A DNA stretch of 64,000 bases from JADJTT01 sp049306275 (GTDB lineage Bacteria; Bacteroidota; Bacteroidia; Chitinophagales; Saprospiraceae): the NCBI GenBank assembly GCA_049306275.1, contig JBAQQB010000197.1, positions 1-64,000 on the forward strand, written 5' to 3'. Shown here one piece after another: positions 17,692-26,014 of this stretch. A model generated the notes under the pieces. It saw only the letters and a program-made list of their open reading frames with translations, was not told where the DNA came from and searched no databases. A program made the position numbers and the translations under genes. Numbering within the stretch: position 1 is the stretch's first letter; each line of letters opens with the position of its first letter.

Positions 17692-18062
17692 GCTTTCCAA
17701 AAATTTGATACCTAAATAACAATTCGACGAAAGACCGGTTCCGGCCGACGAAAATCTTCTTTTCAAGGCCATTTCGGCCAGATTTCGTCGTTTTGGTAAC
17801 AACGCCGGCATTTTGAAAGTTTTAAACGCCGAGATACCCTTTTGGGGAAATTTTTCGAGCAAAAGATATAAACAACTCTATATCAATATAAAACACATAA
17901 AAACCCACTACTCCTTTCCCATAAATGCTCACAGGCCGTGTTAAAGAAATTTTAAAATCTGCTGAATGCGGACCAAAAAGTAAATCTTATTTGCAAAAAG
18001 TCTAAATAAGGCCTATTATTGTAAAAAATAATTACAATCAAAAAATCACCCATACTATAATT
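17692..18062. other. Non-coding AT-rich divergent promoter region
   Basis: About 370 bp between the XRE and ECF sigma genes. The XRE-proximal part still has an open frame with its basic peptide, but no convincing gene. The sigma-proximal 190 bp are very AT-rich and contain a promoter-like element (17990-18021). I see no RNA gene. Confidence 0.5.
17990..18021 (+). promoter_or_regulatory. Candidate Bacteroidota promoter of the ECF sigma gene
   Basis: TTTG (17990-17993), 20 bp, then TATTATTG (18014-18021), one mismatch from the Bacteroidota -7 consensus TAnnTTTG with the usual spacing. It ends 41 bp before the sigma gene start. Confidence 0.5.
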
Positions 18063-18572
18063 ATGACCGCGATATATGAACAACTGGAGGAAATAAGCGC
18101 CTCTTTGAGGGCATTCTCCCTGAAACTGACAGGAAACGCCGCTGATGCCGACGACCTCTATCAGGACACGGCGCTCCGCATCATGTCCAACGCCGATAAA
18201 TACCAGGAGGGTACCAATTTCAAGGCATGGGCCGTGACCATCATGCGCAATATATTCATCAACAACTACCGCAAGAAAGTTCGCCGGGGCACTATACTCG
18301 ACCAAACGCCCAACAACTATTACATCAACTCCGGCGATGTAGCCGTAAATAACGACGGCGAAACGAACGCGGCTTACAAAGAACTCCTGAAAATGGTGAG
18401 TTCCCTGCCCGACGAATTCAAGCGCCCGTTCTGGATGGCATACAAAGGCTATAAATACGACGAGATCGCCGAAGAACTTGACGCCCCCCTCGGCACCATC
18501 AAAAGCCGGATCTTCTTCGCCCGCAGGAAACTGCGAAAAATGTACGAGATAGCTAGCCAGGAAAGGGCTTAA
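18063..18572 (+). CDS. ECF-type RNA polymerase sigma factor
   Basis: 169 residues. Sigma-70 region 2 (about 18-75: ADADDLYQDTALRI, TNFKAWAVTIMRNIFINNYRK) and region 4 (about 110-165: LPDEFKRPFWMAYKGYKYDEIAEEL, GTIKSRIFFARRKL) are both clear, with no region 3, as in extracytoplasmic-function sigma factors. No anti-sigma gene sits next to it; downstream is a strong terminator and then the secretion operon. The type is the one that in Bacteroidota often controls envelope functions. Target promoters are unknown. Confidence 0.92.
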   Translation: MTAIYEQLEEISASLRAFSLKLTGNAADADDLYQDTALRIMSNADKYQEGTNFKAWAVTIMRNIFINNYRKKVRRGTILDQTPNNYYINSGDVAVNNDGETNAAYKELLKMVSSLPDEFKRPFWMAYKGYKYDEIAEELDAPLGTIKSRIFFARRKLRKMYEIASQERA

Positions 18573-18585
18573 TGAAACTGTACAC

Positions 18586-18629
18586 AAAAGAGAAAGGCCG
18601 TTGCGCAAATGCAACGGCCTTTCTCTTTT
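18586..18629 (+). terminator. Strong intrinsic terminator after ECF sigma gene
   Basis: A perfect 19-bp stem AAAAGAGAAAGGCCGTTGC / GCAACGGCCTTTCTCTTTT with a 6-nt loop (gcaaat), ending in a T-rich run. It lies 13 bp past the sigma stop and separates that transcript from the secretion operon. Confidence 0.9.
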
Positions 18630-18647
18630 CACCCAAAACCTTGAAAT

Positions 18648-18665
18648 TGCAAAATGTGTTTTGCA
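18648..18665. promoter_or_regulatory. Short inverted repeat upstream of secretion operon
   Basis: TGCAAAA, tgtg, TTTTGCA: perfect 7-bp arms with a 4-nt spacer about 84 bp before the ABC gene start, between the sigma terminator and the operon. It could be an operator; no binding protein can be assigned. Confidence 0.3.
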
Positions 18666-18748
18666 TAGAAGTAAACCATTCCCGTCAATAAGTGTTGCTT
18701 AATAGCTTTACTTTTACAACTCATAGTTTGTATATCATTTTGAAGTAA

Positions 18749-20524
18749 ATGGGACAAGTCAATCCTGAGATCACGCCGGTCAAGCGGTTCTTCCGCCTGC
18801 TTCAGGTCGATAAAAAAGATATCGGCTACATCTATATCTACGCCATTTTCTCCGGTCTCATCACACTTACCCTCCCCCTTGGTATCCAGGCTATTATTGG
18901 TCTGATCGTGGGTGGTACCATCTCGACGGCCTGGATGATCCTGATCGCCGTGGTGACCCTGGGCACCGCGCTCACAGGATGGCTCAAAGTCATGCAGCTG
19001 TCTGTCACGGAAACCATCCAACGCCGCATCTTTACACGCTCTGCCTTCGACTTTGCCTACCGGATACCGCGTCTTCCCATGGAAGAACTGCTCACAGAGC
19101 ACCCGCCGGAATTGGTCAACCGCTTCTTCGACACCCTGACCATACAAAAAGGCCTCCCCAAGATCCTGATGGATTTTTCTTCCTCCATCCTGCAGATCCT
19201 CTTCGGGTTGATCCTGATCTCTTTCTACCACCCACTCTTTGTCTTTTTCGGCGTCTTCCTGATCGCGATCATGGTCGTCATCTTTTACGCCACCGGACCA
19301 GCCGGTCTTCGCACCAGTATCCAGGAGTCGAAATACAAGTACGAAGTGGCCCACTGGCTGGAGGAAATCGCACGTACACTGGCAACTTTCAAGCTTTCCG
19401 GCAACAGCGAATTGCCCCTGGAAAAGGCTGACAAAGAGGTCAGCAACTACCTCGACTACCGGAAAAAACACTTCCGCATCCTGATCCTGCAATACGGAAG
19501 CATCGTCGGTTTCAAGACCGTCATCACCGCCGGCTTGCTCATCCTGGGCAGCATCCTCGTTGTCGACAACCAAATCAACATCGGACAGTTCGTCGCCGCC
19601 GAGATCGTCATCATCCTTATCCTCAACTCGGTGGAAAAGCTGATCCTGACCATGGAAACCGTCTACGACGTGCTCACCGCCCTGGAAAAAATTGGCACCG
19701 TTATGGATATTCCCTTCGAGGAGCCGGAAGGAATCTGCTTCGAAGATATCGATACAGGAAAGGGCATCAGCATAGAAACCCACCACCTCAGCTACCAATT
19801 CCCGGATGCAGAACGTCCTACCCTCGATCATGTCAACCTCAAAATACAACCGGGTGAAAAGATCTGCATAGCAGGCTACAACTCAGCAGGCAAATCGACG
19901 CTCATCCAGCTGCTCACCGGCCTGTACCGGAATTTCCATGGAAATATATTGTACAATGGCGTCCCGCTCCGAAACCTGAATCTATCCTCCCTGCGGGCCC
20001 ACATTGGCGACTTTACCGCCCATGAAGATATCTTCAGCGGAACCATCCTCCAGAATATCTCGCTCGGCAATAAAGACATCAAACTCGACGATGTCATGCG
20101 GGTTGTGGAAGAAATCGGACTCGGCGATTTTATCAAAAAAGCCCCCCTGGGATTCGACACCCAACTCCTGCCTGGCGGGAAAAACCTGCCCAGGAGCATC
20201 GTCACCAAGATCATCCTCGCCAGAAGTATCGCTGCACGGCCAGCCCTCCTGACCATGCAGGAGATCTTCACTAACCTCGAACAGCGCGACAGGGTGCAGA
20301 TCGCCAACCTGCTCACCAGAAAAGATAAAAGCTGGACCATGCTAGCCGTCTCAGACGATCCCATCCTGGCCTCCCGCTGCGATCGCATCATTATCCTCAA
20401 AGACGGAAAGGTCATCCAGGAAGGTACTTTTGCGGAAATTCTGGAAAGCCCGCACTATTCCAACGTGTTCAAAACTTCTTCCAAAGCTGAACCCTCCTAC
20501 GAGCCCCGGCTCGGTGTAGACTAA
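18749..20524 (+). CDS. Type I secretion ABC transporter with degenerate ATPase domain
   Basis: 591 residues: an ABC exporter transmembrane domain of about six helices (about 25-320) and a nucleotide-binding domain (about 340-575), with no C39 peptidase domain. Walker A GYNSAGKS (376-383) is intact. The other motifs deviate: the Q-loop stretch TAHED (423-427) has no Gln; the signature is LPGGK (474-478) instead of LSGGQ; Walker B has Gln504 for the Mg-binding Asp while Glu505 is kept (LTMQE); the H-loop shows VSDDP (534-538) where a His is expected; the D-loop reads NLE. ATP may be bound but hydrolysed weakly or not at all. It heads an operon with HlyD and TolC partners, and a leaderless subtilase follows. 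The family is present in Bacteroidota by general resemblance; substrate is unknown. Confidence 0.88.
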   Translation: MGQVNPEITPVKRFFRLLQVDKKDIGYIYIYAIFSGLITLTLPLGIQAIIGLIVGGTISTAWMILIAVVTLGTALTGWLKVMQLSVTETIQRRIFTRSAFDFAYRIPRLPMEELLTEHPPELVNRFFDTLTIQKGLPKILMDFSSSILQILFGLILISFYHPLFVFFGVFLIAIMVVIFYATGPAGLRTSIQESKYKYEVAHWLEEIARTLATFKLSGNSELPLEKADKEVSNYLDYRKKHFRILILQYGSIVGFKTVITAGLLILGSILVVDNQINIGQFVAAEIVIILILNSVEKLILTMETVYDVLTALEKIGTVMDIPFEEPEGICFEDIDTGKGISIETHHLSYQFPDAERPTLDHVNLKIQPGEKICIAGYNSAGKSTLIQLLTGLYRNFHGNILYNGVPLRNLNLSSLRAHIGDFTAHEDIFSGTILQNISLGNKDIKLDDVMRVVEEIGLGDFIKKAPLGFDTQLLPGGKNLPRSIVTKIILARSIAARPALLTMQEIFTNLEQRDRVQIANLLTRKDKSWTMLAVSDDPILASRCDRIIILKDGKVIQEGTFAEILESPHYSNVFKTSSKAEPSYEPRLGVD

Positions 20525-20536
20525 AGTTAATGACCT

Positions 20537-21907
20537 ATGCTCAATATCTCGAATATCAGCACTACCGGCAAGATCGACATGGGCAAATACTGCTCGCTCG
20601 ACAAGTGTGGCGAAGCACGCTCCAGCCGGCAGCTCACCCGCTGGCTGATCGTAACGCTCATCACAGGTATTGTTTTCATGTTCCTTCCCTGGACCCAGAA
20701 TATCCAGTCCAAAGGCAAGGTCACGACCCTCTCCCCGGAACACCGACCCCAGGTAATCCCCTCCGCCATCGATGGCCGTATTGAAAAATGGTACGTGGCG
20801 GAAGGAGAATTGGTAAAGGCAGGTGATACAATCGTGCAAATCTCCGAAATCAAAACCGATTACTTCGACCCTGCACTGGTCGACCGCACCGAACTGCAAG
20901 TACAGGCTAAGGAAGGTTCCATCTCGTCCTATGAAATGAAGGTCAATGCCCTCCAAAACCAGATCCAGGCCTACCGCTCTGAATGGGAGTTCAAGCAAAA
21001 ACAGCTGGCCAACAAAATCCAGCAGGGCCAGTTCAAAATTACCTCCGACAGCATCGAACTGGAAAGAGCCCGCATCGACTACGACATCGCCGTGCGGCAG
21101 CTGGACCGAACCAAAGAACTCTTCGACCAGGGGATCAAATCGCGCACCGAATGGGAAGACAAACAGGTGAAAGTACAGGAAACCCAGGCCAAACTGGTTT
21201 CGGCTGAAAACAAACTACTCAGCTCGCGCAACGACCTGATGAACAGCAAACTCGAGCTCAGCACCGCCCTCTACGACTTCAACCAAAAGCTCGCCAAGGC
21301 GGAGTCTGACAAGTACAGCACCCTCTCCTCCAAATACGACGCCGAAGCCAACGTCAACAAGCTCCGGATCGAAGCGGCCAACTACGAAAGACGCTCCTCC
21401 CTGCATTTTATCACCGCTCCGCAAGATTGCTATATCACCAAAGCCCTGATTACGGGTATCGGTGAAACGGTTAAGGAAGGTGAAGGCATCGTAGACATCA
21501 TGCCCGCTAATTTCGAACTGGCCGTGGAAATTTTTGTAAAACCTATCGACCTGCCCCTGATCAGCAAAGACAGACAGGTCAACTTCCTGTTCGATGGCTG
21601 GCCGGCGCTGGTCTTTTCAGGGTGGCCGGGTCTTTCCTTCGGCTTCTACCAGGGCAAGGTGGTAGCCGTTGACAATAATATCAGTCCCAATGGTAAATAC
21701 CGCGTGCTGGTAAGCCCCGACCCAACCGCCCGCCCCTGGCCCGAAGCGCTCAGGCCCGGTTCGGGCGCCGAAGGCATTGCCCTGCTCGACAACGTACCTC
21801 TCTGGTTTGAACTGTGGCGGCGCCTCAACGGCTTCCCCCCGAATTTCTACGACAACGAAGTACCGGAGCAACCCAAACTCAAAGCGCCCATAAAAGCTGT
21901 CAAGTAA
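20537..21907 (+). CDS. HlyD-family membrane fusion protein (type I secretion adaptor)
   Basis: 456 residues. One N-terminal transmembrane helix (about 36-55, RWLIVTLITGIVFMFLPW), a biotinyl-lipoyl-like half domain (RPQVIPSAIDGRIEKWYVAEGELVKAGDTIVQI), a long coiled coil (about 125-290, rich in KQ/E heptads) and the second lipoyl/beta-barrel part (SLHFITAPQDCYITKALITGIGETVKEGEGIV to MPANFELAVEIFVKP). It links the inner-membrane ABC protein with the TolC channel. It starts 12 bp after the ABC stop. Length and order of domains are normal for the family. Confidence 0.92.
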   Translation: MLNISNISTTGKIDMGKYCSLDKCGEARSSRQLTRWLIVTLITGIVFMFLPWTQNIQSKGKVTTLSPEHRPQVIPSAIDGRIEKWYVAEGELVKAGDTIVQISEIKTDYFDPALVDRTELQVQAKEGSISSYEMKVNALQNQIQAYRSEWEFKQKQLANKIQQGQFKITSDSIELERARIDYDIAVRQLDRTKELFDQGIKSRTEWEDKQVKVQETQAKLVSAENKLLSSRNDLMNSKLELSTALYDFNQKLAKAESDKYSTLSSKYDAEANVNKLRIEAANYERRSSLHFITAPQDCYITKALITGIGETVKEGEGIVDIMPANFELAVEIFVKPIDLPLISKDRQVNFLFDGWPALVFSGWPGLSFGFYQGKVVAVDNNISPNGKYRVLVSPDPTARPWPEALRPGSGAEGIALLDNVPLWFELWRRLNGFPPNFYDNEVPEQPKLKAPIKAVK

Positions 21908-21915
21908 CCTGTGGA

Positions 21916-23349
21916 ATGAACGATCTGATGAAACGTCTCCTGGTCTCCGCGCTCTGGCTCGCAGCAATCCTGCCCGCCGCTTCGCAACCCAGCCAGGACA
22001 CCCTGGCAGTATTTTCCCTCGACGAATACCTCCAGTGGGTCGTGGGTTACCATCCCGTAGCCCGACAGGCCGATATCCTCCGCGACCAGGCCGAAGCCGG
22101 CCTCCGGATCGCCCGAGGCGCCTTCGATCCAAAATGGTATGCCGATTGGCAACAAAAATCCTTTGACGGAAAAAACTACTACAACCTCGGCGAAAGCGGC
22201 ATCAAAATCCCCACCCGCATCGGCTGGGAGATCAAAGGCGCCTACCAGATCGCCTCGGGCGACTATATCAACCCCGAAAACAACCTCCCCGCCAACGGCC
22301 AGGCCATCCTGGGCCTCAGGATCCCGCTGCTGCAAGGCATGTTCACCGATCAGCGCCGTACCGCCCTTGCCCAAGCCAAACTCATGTCCGGCGCCAATGA
22401 AGCCGCACGCCTCAACGCCATCAACGACCTGCTGCAGGACGCCATCAAGGCCTATTGGGATTGGTCGCTCTCCTTTGGCCAACAGGAAATCGCCAGGCAG
22501 GCCCGAGATGTCGCCAACATCCGGCTCCAGGGCCTGCGGGAAAGCTACCTTGCGGGCGACAAACCGGCCGTAGACACCCTCGAAACTTTTATCCAACTCC
22601 AAACCAGGATGTTGGAACTCAACCAGGCGGATGTGTCACTCCGAAATGCCCGTTTGTACCTCTCCAATTTCCTGTGGAGCGAAAATGAAATTCCGCTCGT
22701 TTTGCAGGAAACCGTCATACCGCAAGACCTTCAATCCCTGTCCGCCGAAGCCCTTCCCATCCCCGAACAGGACAGCCTTTTTCAATTACTCCAGCAAGAC
22801 CATCCGCTGCTCCGCCAATACCAGATCAAGCAGGAACAGCTCGAACTCGAACGCCGCCTCCAGGTCGAAATGCTCAAACCCCGCATCGACGTGGAGTACA
22901 ATATCCTGGGCGACGGGCTCGACTTCAACGGAACGCCGGATGAGAATCTCCTTTTTCAAAACTATAAGATCGGCCTCTCCGCTGAATTTCCCCTCTTCCT
23001 CCGCAAGGAAAGGGGCAAGCTCGAAATGACCGACCTCAAACTGCTCGACAACCAATACACCATCCAGCAAAAGACCCTGGAACTCGGCACGAAGTTCAAT
23101 GCCTATTTCAACGAACTGAGCAACCTCCGCGACCAGATCGCACTTTATGAGTCCATTTCAGACAATTATCTGGCCTTGCTGGATGCCGAAGTGGTCAAAT
23201 TCGAGCTTGGTGAAAGCTCTATCTTTCTGGTCAACAGCCGCGAAAACAAACTGATCGAAGCCCAGGTCAAGCTCGTAGAGCTCAAAGCCAAGTACATGAA
23301 ATTCCGCTACCAGGTCCTCTGGGCCGCAGGCCTTCTTCCGCAGATGTAG
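21916..23349 (+). CDS. TolC-family outer-membrane channel
   Basis: About 477 residues from ATG 21916 (MNDLMKRLLVSALW); the upstream frame is a shadow within hlyD. A signal peptide (ending PAASQ) precedes two TolC repeats of long amphipathic helices and strands, with recognisable elements FDPKWYADWQQKSF, GLRIPLLQGMFTDQRR and the C-terminal GESSIFLVNSRENKLIEAQVKLVELKAKY. It forms the trimeric channel across the outer membrane and periplasm. It starts 8 bp after hlyD, so the three genes are one operon. Confidence 0.92.
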   Translation: MNDLMKRLLVSALWLAAILPAASQPSQDTLAVFSLDEYLQWVVGYHPVARQADILRDQAEAGLRIARGAFDPKWYADWQQKSFDGKNYYNLGESGIKIPTRIGWEIKGAYQIASGDYINPENNLPANGQAILGLRIPLLQGMFTDQRRTALAQAKLMSGANEAARLNAINDLLQDAIKAYWDWSLSFGQQEIARQARDVANIRLQGLRESYLAGDKPAVDTLETFIQLQTRMLELNQADVSLRNARLYLSNFLWSENEIPLVLQETVIPQDLQSLSAEALPIPEQDSLFQLLQQDHPLLRQYQIKQEQLELERRLQVEMLKPRIDVEYNILGDGLDFNGTPDENLLFQNYKIGLSAEFPLFLRKERGKLEMTDLKLLDNQYTIQQKTLELGTKFNAYFNELSNLRDQIALYESISDNYLALLDAEVVKFELGESSIFLVNSRENKLIEAQVKLVELKAKYMKFRYQVLWAAGLLPQM

Positions 23350-23394
23350 AATTTTTTTTCTTATCTTTCCTTTCCCCTTTAAAACAAATGCAAT

Positions 23395-25281
23395 ATGTCA
23401 AAATTGACCGTCAAATCAGGGAAGGGTGAGCTCAGGCTCAGAAAAAGCGCTCATCTGGTAGGCTTAAAAACCGTGGATCAGCAAAAAGCGGAAGACGCCG
23501 GCTTCGTCTCCGAAAAAGTATTCGAAAACATGGGCGGCTTTCAGGTCGTCGAATTGGATACTGCCGGCCAGGATATCGATTCCAGGCTGGACGAAGTGCG
23601 CAAACAGGACGAAGTGCTCGTGGGTACCCATGTTTACCTCGCAGAGGGCAGCAAAAAACCCATCATCCCCACAGGGGAAATTTTGATTGAATTCCATGAG
23701 GAAGCCAGTGAAGCGGAGCAGCAGATCGTTCTCGAAGAACTCTACCTGGAACTGGTGGAACGGCGGGAGGCAAATGTGATCATCGCAAAGGTCACCTCAA
23801 AATCGCCCAACCCCCTCAAAGTCGCACAATTCCTTCAAAAGATTTCGCTGGTCAAACTGGCAGAGCCCGATCTGGATACCCCGCTGGATGCCTATGCCTT
23901 CCAGCCTCCCTCCGATACCCTGCTCTCGCACCAATGGCACCTTCGCAATACAGGCCGGATCGCCGATGCCAATTACCCAACGAAGTGGGGCGCCGACGCC
24001 AAAATCGTCGATGCCTGGTCGCGCATGGGAAATATGGGTTCCTCCAATGTCGTCATCGCGGTTATAGACAATGGCTTCGACCTCACCCACCCCGACCTGG
24101 CAGGCAAAGTCCATAAGCCTTACGACTTTTGGACCCGCTCTGCCAACCTCTACACCGGAGATCCCCGGTTCGCACACGGCACACCCTGCGCCAGCCTGGC
24201 GCTGGCCTCCTCCAATGGCTCGGGCATGGTGGGCGTAGCGCCCAACGCCAAATTCATGCCGGTCAGCGGAACCTCCTTCAGCTGGCGCGCCACGGAAGAG
24301 ATATTTGACTATTGCGTGAAAAACGGCGCCGACATCATAAGCTGCAGCTGGGGCACCATCGATCCGGCCAACAGCCTGAATTCGCTGAAGGAACAGGCCA
24401 TCACCCGCGCCGCCAAACAGGGCCGCAACGGCAAGGGCTGCGTCATTCTCTTCGCCGTCGGCAACGACGACAAAGACTACATCAGCTACTACGCCGCCCA
24501 TCCGGATGTGATTGCGGTGGCGGCATGCACCAGCAAAGACGAACACGCCCGCTACTCCAACCGCGGGCGGCAGGTATCCATCTGCGCTCCGTCGAACGGA
24601 GACTGGCCCCTCATCGCCGCCAGGGCCTGGTGGGATCAGGGAGACCCTAATCAACAGGGAATCAGGCGATTCTGGGCAGATGGCAGGCCGAGAGGCGATA
24701 AGTACATGCACTTTGGCGGCACTTCCGGCGCCACCCCTATCGTTGCCGGTATTTGCGCCCTCATGCTTTCCGTCAACCCCGACCTCACTGCCCGCGAGGT
24801 GAAACAGATACTGAAAGACACAGCCGACAAGATCGGCAATCCCAACGATTACATCAACGGGCATTCGGCGCGCTACGGATATGGAAGGGTAAATGCCGAC
24901 AAGGCCGTAGCCGAAGCCATGCGCAGAAAAAACCAGGGCACAGGCAGTATCGCTACGCCTGCGACGACGCCCCAGCCCGAACCTGCCAGCCCCCCGCCCT
25001 CCGGCTTTTTCAAGGTGGAAGCTGCCGACGATAAGCCCAAGGGATGGGGCGTTCAGATCGGCGCATTTTCCGATTACAACAATGTACTGGCGCTATCGGA
25101 GCGGATCAAGCGCCTCTTTGGGGTGAGCATTCTCATCAATCCGGCGCTTTCGTCAGGAAAAACCGTCTACAAGGTGATCGCAGGGGCTTATCCCTCGAGC
25201 AGCGATGCCATTGCGCTGCAAGACAAGATGCAGCGCAATGGCATCAACGGATTTGTGAGAAATCTGGAGGATGTAGCCTGA
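23395..25281 (+). CDS. Subtilase (S8) with C-terminal SPOR domain, no signal peptide
   Basis: 628 residues. The N-terminus (MSKLTVKSGKGELRL) is charged, with no secretion signal. Residues 20-160 resemble a propeptide or fibronectin-like inhibitor part. The S8 domain (about 175-505) has a full catalytic set: Asp225 (VIDNGFD), His261 (AHGTPCASLAL), Asn357 (VGNDDKD) and Ser444 (GGTSGATPIVAG). A Pro-rich linker (PATTPQPEPASPPPS) leads to a SPOR-type domain (about 550-628, GWGVQIGAFSDYNNVLAL), which binds denuded peptidoglycan glycans in cell-division proteins. It is 45 bp downstream of tolC on the same strand, with no terminator between, so it may be the cargo of this secretion system; no RTX repeats or GG leader are seen. 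Confidence 0.85.
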   Translation: MSKLTVKSGKGELRLRKSAHLVGLKTVDQQKAEDAGFVSEKVFENMGGFQVVELDTAGQDIDSRLDEVRKQDEVLVGTHVYLAEGSKKPIIPTGEILIEFHEEASEAEQQIVLEELYLELVERREANVIIAKVTSKSPNPLKVAQFLQKISLVKLAEPDLDTPLDAYAFQPPSDTLLSHQWHLRNTGRIADANYPTKWGADAKIVDAWSRMGNMGSSNVVIAVIDNGFDLTHPDLAGKVHKPYDFWTRSANLYTGDPRFAHGTPCASLALASSNGSGMVGVAPNAKFMPVSGTSFSWRATEEIFDYCVKNGADIISCSWGTIDPANSLNSLKEQAITRAAKQGRNGKGCVILFAVGNDDKDYISYYAAHPDVIAVAACTSKDEHARYSNRGRQVSICAPSNGDWPLIAARAWWDQGDPNQQGIRRFWADGRPRGDKYMHFGGTSGATPIVAGICALMLSVNPDLTAREVKQILKDTADKIGNPNDYINGHSARYGYGRVNADKAVAEAMRRKNQGTGSIATPATTPQPEPASPPPSGFFKVEAADDKPKGWGVQIGAFSDYNNVLALSERIKRLFGVSILINPALSSGKTVYKVIAGAYPSSSDAIALQDKMQRNGINGFVRNLEDVA

Positions 25282-25285
25282 GCGC

Positions 25286-25999
25286 TCAGGTATGGTCGGA
25301 AAACCACCCCTGGTTTTTCTCATCCTCCCGTTGCTGGCGGGTCTTGTCAAAGGTATCCCTGCCGAGGAAATACGGCCGTTCCCCTTTCTCTTCTTCCCAG
25401 GCAGGAGGCGGCGGTTCTTCGTCTTTTTCTGTATACCCTTTGTACCAATAGGAGGTGAATACGCCGACCAGGGCGCCCAGCAGGTGGCTCTCCCATGAGA
25501 TGTTTTTCTGTTCGTTGGGCACGATACCGATAAACAAGCCGAAATAAAAGAACAGCACAACCAGGGCCAGAACGATAGACCGGAGGCTTCTCCTGAAAAT
25601 ACCGGTCCAGAATACAAAAGCCACCAGCCCGTAGATCACCCCGCTGGCGCCGATGTGGAACACATTTCTTCCGAAAAGCCAGACCGCCAGTCCCGTCAGC
25701 AGGTAGATCATCAGGAAACTGCGCAGGGCAACTTTCGGATAGAAGTACATCAGCATGGCGGTGAGCACGAAAAAGGGAGGCGAGTTGGAGATGATATGCT
25801 GCCAGTCGCCATGGATCAGCGGGCTGAGCAGAATGCCTCTCAGCCCGAAAGTCTTGCGCGGATAGATGCCCAGCGAGCCAAAGTCGATGCTCAGCGCAAA
25901 CTGAATAAGCTGCACGCCCCACATGATGAGCAACAGGATCAGGGGGAACCGGAGACTAAACAATAAACGGCTTCTTTCCGCGGTTGGGCTTGTGGTCAT
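25286..25999 (-). CDS. Rhomboid-family intramembrane serine protease
   Basis: 237 residues, about six membrane helices. The catalytic dyad is Ser119 in the GASG motif (HIGASGVIYG) and His172 (WESHLLGALVG); the upstream HxxxN pattern (His68, Asn72 in WQHIISN) is also present. Rhomboids cut within or near transmembrane segments. The C-terminal 45 residues form a charged cytoplasmic tail (EKDEEPPPPAWEEEKGERPY). It is convergent with the subtilase (4 bp between stops). Start is ATG 25999. Confidence 0.92.
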   Translation of the reverse strand: MTTSPTAERSRLLFSLRFPLILLLIMWGVQLIQFALSIDFGSLGIYPRKTFGLRGILLSPLIHGDWQHIISNSPPFFVLTAMLMYFYPKVALRSFLMIYLLTGLAVWLFGRNVFHIGASGVIYGLVAFVFWTGIFRRSLRSIVLALVVLFFYFGLFIGIVPNEQKNISWESHLLGALVGVFTSYWYKGYTEKDEEPPPPAWEEEKGERPYFLGRDTFDKTRQQREDEKNQGWFSDHT

Positions 26000-26014
26000 C
26001 GCAAAAGGTTTTGA

